From the NCBI GenBank assembly GCA_000499405.2, contig HG738138.1, forward strand, positions 5,010,368 through 5,074,367: DNA of 64,000 nt, given 5' to 3'. A program made the position numbers and the translations under genes. Positions 38,899 to 50,610 of this stretch are shown in pieces; within the stretch, counting starts at the first letter, position 1, and each line of letters opens with the position of its first letter. The stretch is from Onchocerca volvulus. Taxonomy: Eukaryota > Nematoda > Chromadorea > Rhabditida > Onchocercidae. The notes below the pieces were generated by a model, which worked only from the letters and a program-made list of their open reading frames with translations, ran no database searches and was not told the DNA's origin.

Positions 38899-39218
38899 TT
38901 ACTGTTCAATAGTCATTCTTTGTTGCGCTATTTGCTGTACCTGCGATGGCTGCATACGTTTAGCAGTTCTATAAACAACAAAACTCATTCTGAGCCAGAA
39001 AAGAGGCAAGTAGATGGAATGTCACAACCAAATGAGTTTAAGTTTCCCTTTCTTTGAACAAAATCAACAATGAAAAGAAGATTATTTCTCTCATATATCT
39101 AATTTCTTGAATCAATCAAGCGTCGAAAACTAGGCTAATTCTATTTCGGTTCAACTTGGTTTTAATCACGATTACGAAATATTAATATCTTATAAGGGAG
39201 ATGATGAAAATTTATCGA

Positions 39219-39291
<73 letters not shown>

Positions 39292-42192
39292 GAAATGCGA
39301 ATCGTTGACTTCCTACTTGAGCAAATTCCAATCGAAAACATAATCATAGGTGAAACCCTGCCGATGGAATAAATTCCGGAAGAGCTGACGAAGATGCGAA
39401 TAATCTGGTTGCTCTTCGAAGCCCAAACATTTACAATACTTCAGATAAGCAGCGAAAGCTTCTAAAAATAGGGACATAGTGGATTTCAGAAACTAAGAGA
39501 ATGATGTACATTAAAAAAGTGACGTTTTACTAAGACCGCTATTCAATTTGCAGCAGAAGGAAAATACGATATAAAACAAGATTTTGTTATATCACCTCAT
39601 TTCTGTTAAATACTTATCTCAAGAAAAGACGTCAAGAATTTAGTTGCATTCGAAGTGGTCATTATAGACTTGCCAAGGAAAATCCGAATTCCAAATTGCC
39701 AGAAAACTTAAATAATGAACGCATATCAGGATTAATGCAAAGCAAACAAAAAGACCTGCCTGGATATCCAGCACAAAGCTCTTCAACAGGTGTGCTCATT
39801 TTCTTCTCTGAGATCTTGTCATATTTCTGCCGTTTTGTTGCTGCTTTCAAACCTTGCCAGGGCAAGGTGCCACGATTGAAATACATAAGTACATACCCGA
39901 GTGATTCAATATCATCCCTTCGACTCTGCTCTACAAAAAACCCGAAGTAATAAAAGTCATCAGTCATTAGCTGACTATCGCCTACTACTTATATCCAAGT
40001 AGCTGTCAACAACTGTCACTGATATTATTGCTACCTCACCTCAATAAATCCGAGAATAACAGTTCAAGTCACTCCTTCACTCTTGTCTCCTTATCATAAT
40101 TTGCACCAATTCCGCAATGAAATATAGATAATACGAAAAATCAGTTTCAATTTTAAATCTGCTGACATAATACTTATATTCACACCTATTCCAAGATGAG
40201 TGTTAACAGATGCATATCTTGCTGTTCCAGTAAGGTTCTTATTTTCTCTATAAGGAATATGAGCATGTGTCCTACTGCAGCGATATTTCTTCGCAAGTCC
40301 AAAATCAATAATCTGAAATTCGTTTAAGGAAAACTTATGTGAGAAAAACTATGTTTCTAATAATGTTTTCATAGATGAACCAAATCGTCCTAATCACGAG
40401 GAATGGTATTCGTACGTCACATATCACATTTTAAACTATACTGCCAAATTACTCTGTTTATTCGACACGATTATTAGGTTTGAACTGCTTGACTTCTGCC
40501 AGATATGCGGCAATATTATGTTGCTTAAAATTCTCGGCAATATTATTTTGCAGTGTATCAACTGAATAAAATTTCGTTGTAACTATCATCTAAAAATCAT
40601 AAGACATAAACTGATGTCTTATAATAAAATATGTGTCTATAAACAGGAAAATCAAAAGGACTTACATAAACTAAATTGCCTTTCTTGCCTAGTCCCATCA
40701 AAAAATTGTCAGGTTTGATATCACGATGAATAAAATCTCTCGAATGGATATATTCGATGCGTGAGAGCTGAAAACTAACTCATTAGAAACTCAAAATGCT
40801 GTGTTTTGAACATCAGGATACTTTGTCTGAAATTTGCTTCCACTCCCACATAGCAGTTTTATGACACTTCATATTTAAAAGAAAATTTACTGAAGGTAAA
40901 AAAAATTTTTCGAATGACTACAATAATCACAACTCGGAGAGCATGTCCAGTAGTCATTAGAGCAACGTTATGTAATCTTAACTAATTGATTAACTTCATG
41001 TACAAGAATTTAAATGTTTGATACTGGTTCCTTTTCCTAGTACCTTACTTACAATTATGGGTACAAAAGGACCTCTCTGGTACTCCTAAGCTTATACTAT
41101 AATGCAAAGATATAAGAAAGGAAGCCTGAAATCTAAATCATACTATTCTTGTATACAAACTACGTAATTCAAGATAGTAAACTTCAAATATTTAAATAAA
41201 TCCCACCATTTGATCAGCTAAGAGCAGCACAGTTTTTAGAGTAAATTTTCGAGAGCAAAAATTAAATAAATCCTCCAGAGATGGTCCTAATAGCTCCATT
41301 ACCATAACATTGTACTCGCCTTCGTAACCACACCATTTCACCTTAATAAAAAAAAAAAATGTTTTTTTGAGGGAACTTTAGATTGCTAACAGTTTTGAAA
41401 ATTTTTTTCAAAATTCAGAATTAATGTTCTAAACTAGCAAATTTATGCTTACTGTTGAAATACTGACATTTTTTTTTCTGAATTAAAAATCCATAACTGT
41501 ATTATCTGATCTACACAGTCGAAATTAATAGACGTACCGTAGTATATGTATATGTGGGAACCGTCGTATACGTAACTGCTTACTTCTTTATGAAATATAA
41601 CTATAACTAAGCTGAATTTGACTATTTAATCAAGTTTTTTCCTTTTGAGCAATTCGCCTAAATTTTATCGTGATTTAGGCAAACTGCTTAGAAGGAAAAA
41701 ATCAGTTGAACTGCAAAAGAAGTATCACAAATAATACCCACTTGTGGAATACCTATTCCTCCACTCATCAATTTATATAATCTAGCTTCGATGTGTAGCT
41801 GTGGATGCTTAGTTTTCACACATTCCAACTTGATTGCTACCTCCTCCTGTGTCAGAATATTCTGGCCTGTAAAATAATCGACAGTTTAATTAACAGAAAA
41901 AAAAAAAACGAAAGTGAGAAGAAAATTAATTTGAAAAAAAAAAAAAAAACCTGTGTGTTCTAACTCTGTTTCGTTTCTACCAATCAAATAAGAGAATCAT
42001 GAGAGAATATAATCATATTCTTTAACACTCCATATTTCTTAAATTTAATCCTAGTCTTAATCACAAACATTACCTATGATATCCTTGAAGTGAAGAAACA
42101 AAATTCTAAACATTACCCAAATAGATATCACCAAATGAACCGCTACCAATTTTGCGGCCAAGTCGGAAACGACCGCCAACCCTAAGCTCCAT
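38899..42192 (-). CDS. kin-20: Casein kinase 1 delta/epsilon homologue (KIN-20/Doubletime type), about 316 aa
   Basis: Eight exons agree in phase: 42117-42192, 41742-41866, 41207-41341, 40666-40767, 40186-40312, 39760-39930, 39317-39461 and 38899-38968 (TAA). The protein starts [21 protein letters not shown], shown here as [10 protein letters not shown] / [11 protein letters not shown], as CK1 delta/epsilon do. It contains [15 protein letters not shown] (catalytic Lys), [33 protein letters not shown] (catalytic loop), IDFGLAKKY (DFG), the CK1 signature [13 protein letters not shown] and [14 protein letters not shown]. The kinase domain is complete. The tail after DWNLLK is very short ([13 protein letters not shown]...), so the long autoinhibitory tail of vertebrate CK1 delta/epsilon is missing, at least in this isoform. 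CK1 delta/epsilon phosphorylates PERIOD/LIN-42-type proteins. The intron after 39760 uses a GC donor (CCAG/GCAGGT). Confidence 0.93.
39220..39289. repeat. Long poly(A) block interrupted by TTTTTAA
   Basis: Two A runs of roughly 30 bases surround a short T run, inside the last intron of the casein kinase gene. A near-identical design occurs at 59947-60015. This is likely a collapsed homopolymer or an assembler join. Confidence 0.6.
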
Positions 42193-42197
42193 CAATA

Positions 42198-42199
42198 CT
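42198..42199 (-). promoter_or_regulatory. Likely spliced-leader acceptor of the casein kinase gene
   Basis: TTTTTGCAG on the minus strand ends five bases before the ATG, typical of nematode trans-splicing. Confidence 0.5.
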
Positions 42200-43456
42200 G
42201 CAAAAAGACATGAGCATATTATTAAGGAATATAGAGAAAAATTCAATTCTGCGTTCAGAAATGTCCAGAAATGCATCCGATCATACTTCTGATGAGAAAT
42301 TAGTCATACTGTTCTCGGTACCTGGGGATGTTATGCTAAGAGAACTCGATAAAGGACAGAATAAAGAAGCAATGACAATTTTTTCGAACAAAAATCTGGA
42401 AGAAGCACTTTAATTAACTGGAATTAGAAATCGAAAAAGCCGGAAAAGTAGCAATCAATCAGAAAACCGATTCAAAACAACAACAACACTACGAATTCGC
42501 AATCAAACGAACGGACAAACCCATAAATGACATCACACAAGCCAACCTATCATTTCCACCCACCCACATATCCATCCCCTCACATTGTCAAACCAATGCA
42601 AACCAATCAACCACCTTTGACGATATGGCTTGTGAAAAATTTATAATTGGCGTAATTCGGTTTTTTTAGTTGCGGCAAAGATTTCATGAAAGTTATTGAA
42701 ATTAATAATGCACGAATTGCTGTAACTTTGATGCGAGTGCTTTCACACGAAAAGCACGTATTGAATATGTGAGAGGGAATAAAAGAACTTTGACATGTAT
42801 GAAGTGATTGGCATGTCGCAAAGTTTTATATATTAGATTCTCATTTTTTATTTTCCTTCCATACCTACAAATTACACTCAATTAAACACGGGAACAGTTG
42901 GTAACATTACTGAAATGTTTTTGATTGGAGAAGAACAAACCCGCAAAATTGAAAGAATTAATTGATGACAAGTGCTGCGCGTTTTCAGTATATAGAGGTA
43001 GCGATGCATTCGTAATGGGCTTTGATACATAGTAAAATTGATGTAATTTTTCGGATTCCATATGTGATGAAATAGCACGGCGAGATATATTTCCGAAAGC
43101 TGCAAACAAACAAAAAAGACAATATAGCATGTTGATCAGCAAAGATCAAAGAGAGTGAACAGCAAGAACCTCCTGATTAGAACAGATCAACTGCTCAGAT
43201 GTACAGATGACTTTGATAATATTTGACACAATGCATCCTGTATTTTTGTAACTTGCATGAGTGAACAATTATTGCTTATTTTTACAAACATTATATTTTT
43301 GAAAATTACAAACATGTAAAAAGAATTACAAACTTGCTTTTTGCATATTTAAATTACGATTCTGTTTCCAAGTAACTCAGTTGGTTAAAAATCTGCGCAT
43401 AATGGACACGATTTAATCATATCATTTTGCTTGCTCTCGTTCGGTTCGATAATCTT
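42200..43456. other. Divergent promoter region between the casein kinase and the 43.5-kb gene
   Basis: The two flanking genes point away from each other, so this 1.2-kb interval should hold both promoters. No RNA gene or repeat was noticed. Confidence 0.4.
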
Positions 43457-43458
43457 AG
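43457..43458 (+). promoter_or_regulatory. Possible spliced-leader acceptor of the 43.5-kb gene
   Basis: ATAATCTTAG ends seven bases before the ATG at 43466. Confidence 0.35.
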
Positions 43459-43465
43459 GTGATTG

Positions 43466-46400
43466 ATGAGCCGACTTTTGTCATCAGATCGCGATCATAT
43501 GTTCGAAGATGTCGACCGCTGGGAACCATTAACTTCATTTAATCGACACTACACTAGTCTTGGATGTTCTGATGGACCAACCTCACCAAATACTATGAAC
43601 AATTTCAAAGTGGACACTCTCTTTGATTACTCATTAATGAAAAATGATTATAATAGAAAAAAAATTATCCAACTGGATGGAATTGCGCCAATTATTGAAG
43701 GTTTGATTTTCTGTCATTGAAGTAGCAGTTGATTTTGAAATGTCTTGCAGAATTTGATTTTAATAATTTTCAAAGCAGATAATCATTTTAAAATTGAACT
43801 TTAGATCGTCATCTCAACTGAATCCATAGATTTTATAGATGAGGATGATCCAAATTTCAAAGGAGACTTATGTCGATTAGAACATCGTCGACGAACCAGA
43901 GGAACAACAGTAGAATCGAACTATTCTATGGAAGTCCCCGTTGCACTAACCCGCTATTTGCGCCCAAATTTGAAATTTGATATTGTCACCACCAGAACTT
44001 TCCTTGCAATGCTTTGTAGGTAGACATTTTAAACCTGTATTGCCTACCTTTCTCATATGCTTTAGTGTCTTCTTACTTCTTACTTCACTTTGAAAAATTC
44101 AAATTTCATCACGTTTAAATAGCGGTGGTATTTCTATAGACAATATTCTGTCTGGATATAGCAGTTGTCGGGAAAAATTGTTTTATAAGTAATTCCTCCA
44201 GTAGGCCTGTTTTCCTTTTCTGTCTTACCATTTCCGATTTTTTTTTCTTTCCTCAGTTCGGAAAAAAATTAGACTTAATGGCAAGTTCGTTTAGACTGGT
44301 GAAAAAATACCGTTGAAGTATTATTATTCAGAAAAATATATCGGAGAAAATTTTTCTATATGCATTGATCAACAACAGTATCATAGTTCATTTCGTTTTC
44401 CGTAAATCTTTAAAATCTTGTTTCTAGATTCATCGGAAATGAACGTCGCTTTTATCGCTTTAATATCGAACGAGTGGGAAATTTAATAATTGTCGAGGAA
44501 GCGCTCTTTGGCGATGCACGCCCTTTGAAAACCTATCTCCAAGGAGCTCTGGATATTTTGACAGGCCGGCAAGCCATTATACTTTAGAAATTCAAAAATG
44601 AAATTTAAATAGAATTACAAGCGTAAAGTGGTGGAAAAAACTGTGGAAAAATAATCTTTTAATTTTCAAAAATCCCTCTAGTAGGCTGGATATATCTATC
44701 TTCTTATTCTCATATTTGTTCCTCAAATCATAAAAAAAAAAAAGAAAAAAAAAAAACTCAGCCGATCAACAGTTTAAACATGCGAGAGCCTCAGTATGAA
44801 AATTAGAAAGCAAAAATGAGTTAAGTTCGAAAATTTTAAACGTGGTATTCAAGAGCAAATATGGATTATCGACAAGTATCAATTTGTGAATTTGGTACAA
44901 AGCGCATCCTAATACGACAGCATGTTGATTTAGCAGAATCTTCATCATCTGGACGAATCTATTGGCAGCGAAGTAATTAGTTGATCTGTTATAGGGAACT
45001 TCTAGAATAACCAAAGAATAAAGAATCAAGTCTTGTATTCGAGAAAACTGGAAAAATTTCTTGCTAAAATTTTGGATAAAGCACCACTTGCAAATGTTTT
45101 GGAGGCAGAATAATATTCCATTCATTACTTATCTCTTATCTCCTTCCCTCCCTCTGTAACTTTCTTACTACTTCTCTTGGGTATACTTCATCATTTCTGA
45201 GATATCTCTACAAGTGCAGCTTTCTGAAACGGAATGAGAGGCATACATCTTTATGATTTTATTCGTTTAATTTTTTCACTTCCCTATTTAATCGATCCCT
45301 AATTCCCGGATATTTCAGAAACTGAGCAACAGCATTCTTCTCAAAATTCGTTCTCACCAGGACTGATGAATGCAGTTCCATCTATTGCAAAATTAGGACT
45401 CGAAGGATTCATCGATCGACCAGATCCCACCTTTCACATCGATGGCACTAGTGTTGTAATTCAGGGTCCACTCGTGTATGCATGATTTTCAGTCATTTAA
45501 GGAAAATAATTTACGGAATATTATTCCAGAATAAATTTTAAAATAAATTTATATAATTTTGATTTTAGGCCGGCGACACCAAAAAAGCCAATCGAAGTAA
45601 TGTGTCGATCGTTACAACGCTTTTCGGTTTGTGTTTCCTTCTAATACTTCACCAATTTCGTTCGAATTAAGTGTTAAGTTGCATGCATTAAGAATTAAAG
45701 ATGAATTTTAGTCGTAAATATTTGAATAAAATCTGTTAGATTGATTTTAATTTTTGTAAATGGAGCCAAGCGACGTAACTATTTTAACTACTGGAATTTC
45801 AAATTCCCTAGAACTTCTGAAGGTTTTTAATTCTAGTTTGCCAACCTTCAAATGAAATGGCCGAATATGATTTTCTCGGGTGCCGATCGTATCATCAGTG
45901 TCCTGCATGTTCGAGGACTGGTCGATCACAAACCAAAAAGTTTCACTTTTGAAGACATAGCACCTAAAGGTTACCGCAACTTGATGATTGATGCTCATTT
46001 CACTTTTCTCTTATTTTCCAAGAAGTCATTTGCTTATCAGATTCTGTAGAGAAACTTTCCGAAAACTTCGCAAGTCAAGTAACAGATGTTGGGGCCGGTG
46101 TGATCCAGCAATTGAAATTAATTAACTGATTAGCGGAGAACACGGAAGTAGTAAAATAATGCGTGATTGAACAGTAGAAGTACCACATGATTCATTCGAA
46201 ACTTTGCTTACGCAATATTTAGAAAAATGTATTTAAAAAAAATGCAATTCAACATTTTCAAATCAGGGTATAAGAATACGATGGCGCGCGCATCAGCGCT
46301 TTGTCGTCACATTTTTGATTATATAAAGTCAATTCGAAGTCCTGACTGTAATAGAATGGCACTGATTTGGTACGTTACGGATTTTTAAAAATATGCGATG

Positions 46401-46665
46401 TTAAAATTTTACGGTTTTGACTACCAAAAAATTGATAACTGTTTTCTTTACCGTTAATTTTTCTGCTGAATGTTGAAGAATATAAAAAGGGAATCAAGTG
46501 AACTGAATTTTTCATTTAAGGGTGAATGACAAACAACTCCCATTGGATCTCAATGATGGTAACCACCTGGTTCTGTATCGTCGTCGTCCAAGTGGTAGAA
46601 CAAGGGATGAAAACGCATTTCTTTCGCCTGTACTTCGTACTTCAATTCTTCGAACGGTCCAGTGA
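43466..46665 (+). CDS. Unrecognised eight-exon protein, about 382 aa
   Basis: Exons 43466-43700, 43839-44019, 44428-44564, 45319-45475, 45569-45626, 45837-45969, 46267-46369 and 46521-46665 (TGA) agree in phase. I do not recognise the family. It is not low-complexity and looks like a folded, soluble protein: MEVPVALTRYLRPNLKF, TTRTFLAMLCRFIGNERRFY, RVGNLIIVEEALFGDARPL, DRPDPTFHIDGTSVVIQGPL, FSGADRIISVLHVRGLVD, and near the end ASALCRHIFDYIKSI with a basic tail (YRRRPSGRTRDE). No signal peptide or membrane helix is seen. The donor after exon three is the weak point: phase demands ACAG/GCCGGC, a GC donor of poor quality, so that junction may be wrong or the base miscalled. A CPACSRTGR string in another frame of exon six resembles TMEM106 but does not continue. 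Confidence 0.7.
44766..45125 (-). CDS. Nested 119-codon open frame, doubtful
   Basis: It lies wholly in intron three of the unrecognised plus-strand gene, on the opposite strand. It reads from an ATG near 45125 to a stop at 44766 (FSRIQDLILYSLVIL, VQMMKILLNQHAVVLGCAL). Composition is not low-complexity but no family is recognised. In AT-rich DNA an open frame of this length by chance is uncommon but not rare, so this could be noise. Confidence 0.2.
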   Translation of the reverse strand: MNGILFCLQNICKWCFIQNFSKKFFQFSRIQDLILYSLVILEVPYNRSTNYFAANRFVQMMKILLNQHAVVLGCALYQIHKLILVDNPYLLLNTTFKIFELNSFLLSNFHTEALACLNC

Positions 46666-47093
46666 AAAGAAGAAACCTTTTCTTTTTCTTTTTCTTTTTT
46701 TTACAAAATTAGAATTACTTTCGTCAATCATATGCAATCATATTAATTTTGCTTCAATTAAAAATAAAGAACTTTTATCTTATTCGGTTAATGTTGAATT
46801 CCAAAGCTACATTGAAATGTGATGATGTTATCAATAAAGCTAACTTCCATGAATAAAATCAAAATCAAATGAACGATATATGTGACTAAATAGGAGGACC
46901 AAGGACCAAGAAGATTACATATTCGAAATTTTTCATTCTGTTCCATTTATGTTCGATTTCAAGCACCACGATACAATTGATTATATTTCGCTGCATAGTG
47001 TGTGAAGACATTCCTTAATTTATGCTTCATATTATAAAAATTACTGAAACAATCACAACTTTTGGTCACATATATTTCTCTTTAGCACTCCAA
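46666..47093. other. Convergent 3' region
   Basis: Contains only the likely 3' ends of the flanking genes and an AT-rich spacer (AATAAA near 46770 and AATAAAG near 46832). Confidence 0.4.
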
Positions 47094-50000
47094 TTATATT
47101 TTGTATTTGCAGGCTCCCAGAAACTGAAAAAAAAAAAAAAAAAAAAAAAGAAAAAATTACACTTGTTTATTGATAGAAATCCGGATTAGGAGTCACTATT
47201 AATTCGTTTGGAAAAGCTAAAGATGAAAATAATAATCTATGTCAAAAGAACTTTTAAATAATACCTTGCAAATATCATGCTGGTTCAAGTAAACAACTGT
47301 CCAAGCCAAGAATTTCGGCATATAAGTCATGGTTAAATTTTCGCACTAAATTAAAAAAGATTTTAATCAATTAGCAATAGAGAAGCATTGTCAAATTTTG
47401 CATTTCTGCATGCAAAAATTGTTATTTTGAGGATGAGCACATTGTGTTTTTGTAGCTTATCTTTGAAAACAGTATAAAAGCTTACAAAGCCTAACAGAAT
47501 GCAGAAGCAGAGTAAATCTGAAGATGGACTATTGAAAAAAATAATTTTATGTATCCTAATATTATCATTATTTTACCACTAATGCATAAAATCCTAAAAA
47601 ATAATATTTTAATATAAAAACTTTTTAATAGTAAAACTCACAAGACTTTTTTCATAGGGCAATTTTTGACAGAATTTCTGGTATAAAATATTTTCCAGAA
47701 CTTTTTGGAAAACTGAATCAACTAATCGCGCTTTTACTTTGCTTAAAGCATCCCGACATGCCTTACACGTTAGCGAATTTTCTGCTGAAAAATTCCAATT
47801 TAATGTCATGTTAGATTGGATTATAAGCAAGGATTAGTACTAGTTATTATTGACTGCTAACGAATAATTCAGGATTCTGCTTCGACAAACTACCAATGAA
47901 TGAAATATTTCAATTCTAATAAGATGAGAAAACATTATTTATGATATTTCAAAAATGAAGTTTAAAGGAACTGTGCATCTATCACGATACTGAGCTACTA
48001 AAATCAGCAAATCCCAATCTAAAATGAAAAATACTGGGACTAACATTTCAGAATATTTCCAGACGTGACTTCATTCATGGGCTTCACAAAACTATTCTCC
48101 GTCTGCAATATGTTACTATTATTTCCCTGAAATTTAATTATAATTTGAAGCGTTTTCACAATCTTGTACTGAGGTATTGACACAAAAAAAAATTATATGG
48201 AAGGATCAGTGATAAACTCTGATAACAAGCGGACATTACTTGGGATGTAACAACTATTTTGTAATGAAAGCACAAACGAAGCGTGGTTAAATTTGAATTT
48301 CATTCTCAAATTTATAATCTACATCATAAAATTCGGATAATCTATATTTTTGAGAAAAATTATTTTTGAATATTTGAGATACTGGAAATGGACAGAAATT
48401 TGATGCGCTTTGTATTTACCTTCATTAATATTTTAATAATATAAAGATTAATAATATTTTAATATTTTGATAAAATAAAGGTCAACGTAACAAATATCAA
48501 CACTACACATAAAATATGAAAAGAAACGATGTACAGAAATTATTTCATGTTTTTTAATAAAAAATATTCTTCCTTGAAAAGTCAAAGTAGGCAAAAATAC
48601 TTATGCAAAAAATACTAACTTTTGGAGGATTAATATCGTCATTTTTCGATACAATTAGCGGCTCAACCGAACGCTTGCAAAGACCAATATCCACACAGAA
48701 CTGAAAATAAAGTCTTCATTAGATATTTCAGAACTGCAACTTATATAACATATTCCTTTCCAGTGGAATAAGGAGCATAGAACCATTTCTAGTAGTCATC
48801 AGCATTTCGAAGAGGAAAACATTTTATCAATCCGGAAATACTGATCTCATTTAAGATTAAATGGAGCTATCCTCCTAACAAGAGAGATGAGTTTTTGACA
48901 TTCAAAAAATATAATAGAACATTTACATAATGTACACATAAAAATTTCTTTATGACATTGCTATGAATCAATTGACAATTAACCATGGCTGATAATCGAG
49001 AAGTTACGTAAAGAAAAAGAAAATGCTAGCCTTGATATATCTGGGTCATAAATATCAATCAACTTACTGTTTTTGTGTTTTGTAAAAGTTTATCGAGCTC
49101 TTCCATAAGTTCTGGCATGAATTCTTCAAGCAACAAATCGCACTGTAAGAGAAGTTTATCCAAATAAAATCTCGTAATTCGTTCAAAATTTTAAAATATT
49201 AAGATATCAATATTTAAAAAAGCTAAAATTTTAAAAAGTCTAATAGCAAAACACAGCTCAGCAGATGCATACTTTTCCTCGCAAACTGCCCAAATGACTA
49301 CAAATTTCCTCCGAAATGAATCGTTTCAATCGTTGCTGAATTTTTTCATCGTCTATCGTACGTTTCAGTTCCTGTGCCGCAAATTGACATTCTTCACATA
49401 TCAAATCATGCTGCAATGACAGTATAAACAGATAACTGTAGTGATGAGGAACATTCTTTCGTTTCCTAACCAATCATTCTCTTCAATCGAATTTAGAAGT
49501 ACATTTGCACTTTGCGTCCATCTAAAATCTCATCTCTACAATTAAGCGTCATATAGCAATCTTTCTAAAATTACAAATAAATTTGAGCATTCAAACAACA
49601 GTTAATTAATTTTGCTGTGAAGAAATGCAGAAAATACCGCTGATTCCTCATCCACATTTTTTTTCCCGTAAATTACATTTATTCGATGGAAATTTTCGAT
49701 TTTGCGATTTGAACACAGGCGGAAATGCTGGCAAACTTTTTCTGGATTTTTCTAAAATATAATCTTAAAATTGCATAAAACATGACGAAGTATCTTGCAA
49801 ACTAGTCAAGAAGAATAAATTCCACTTAAGCCTTTCAGAATTTTCCCCGAAATAAGCTTTTCCTTAAAAATCTTGAAGTTTCATAAACACTTAATCCAAG
49901 ATAAGCAATCTCAGTACGACAGAACTGACAGTTGAGTAAACCAAAACGATGCAATTTCCTCTGAATTTCATCTAGAAAACATCGTAGCAAAGGTAAGACA

Positions 50001-50610
50001 GTCCAATTGCTGGTAGTCTATCCAGACAAATCAGGATAATTTCACGATTAACTTCCTGAGATTCGTTAACGATCTTAGTAGCTACAACTATGCCCGTATC
50101 GCTATCATCGAGAGATGCATTGCATTGACTGCCTTTGTGATTTCGTTAAGAATCGTAATTTTTTTTTGAATTGTTTAAAAAAAACTTGAACCAAATATGG
50201 CTCTAATTTCTCGATAAAATGATCCAACTGATTGACTAGCACACGACATTCATCTTCATACGGCGTTTCATGGCAAAGTAGTCGTAGCAAATCTTGCAAT
50301 TCAGCTATTTTTTTTGGATCTTTGATAGCTTCCGCAAAACGGGTAATAAGCTGAAATTTCGGATGAAAGGTCCAGACATGAATTACTGAAAGAAGAAATA
50401 AATACCGCCCACAGAAGCGAAAATTTTATTCAAAAAAAAAAAAAAAAACGGATATTTCAAAAACCTAACCATTTTACACTCATTACATGTGCCATTAAAT
50501 GAAATGGCCTTCAGAATTTCTTTCGGTGTTTTATTTTCCTTCAATATATATTCCTTGTAAGCAGCAACGAGCACAACCAACGCAGAGAAGATAACAAGCT
50601 TAGCCACCAT
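47094..50610 (-). CDS. Secreted prosaposin-like protein with three saposin-B domains, about 321 aa
   Basis: Nine exons agree in phase: 50470-50610, 50192-50350, 49638-49751, 49273-49410, 49068-49142, 48616-48700, 47642-47784, 47265-47345 and 47094-47123 (TAA). It begins with a signal peptide (MVAKLVIFSALVVLVAAY). Domain one uses CNECKM, LLCHETPYEDECRVL and VCQHFRLC; domain two LICEECQFAA, EEICSHL, CDLLLEEF and FCVDIGLC; domain three LTCKACRDAL, QKFCQKL, CENLTMTY and ICKFLGAC. Each has the six cysteines of the saposin-B fold. Such proteins bind lipids, activate lysosomal hydrolases, or in nematodes act as caenopores. Multiple domains favour a prosaposin-like precursor over a single-domain caenopore. 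The 48616 donor was chosen because it restores phase (48620 does not). The 30-base last exon supplies the final cysteine. Confidence 0.85.

Noticed and set aside
44766..45125. Considered as an additional exon of the plus-strand unknown gene
   Set aside because: The open frame is on the opposite strand; the plus strand has stops throughout.
45837..45960. TMEM106-like string (MAEYDFLG...CPACSRTGR) in another frame of exon six of the unknown gene
   Set aside because: The frame stops soon after and neighbouring exons only fit the other frame, so the resemblance is probably chance.
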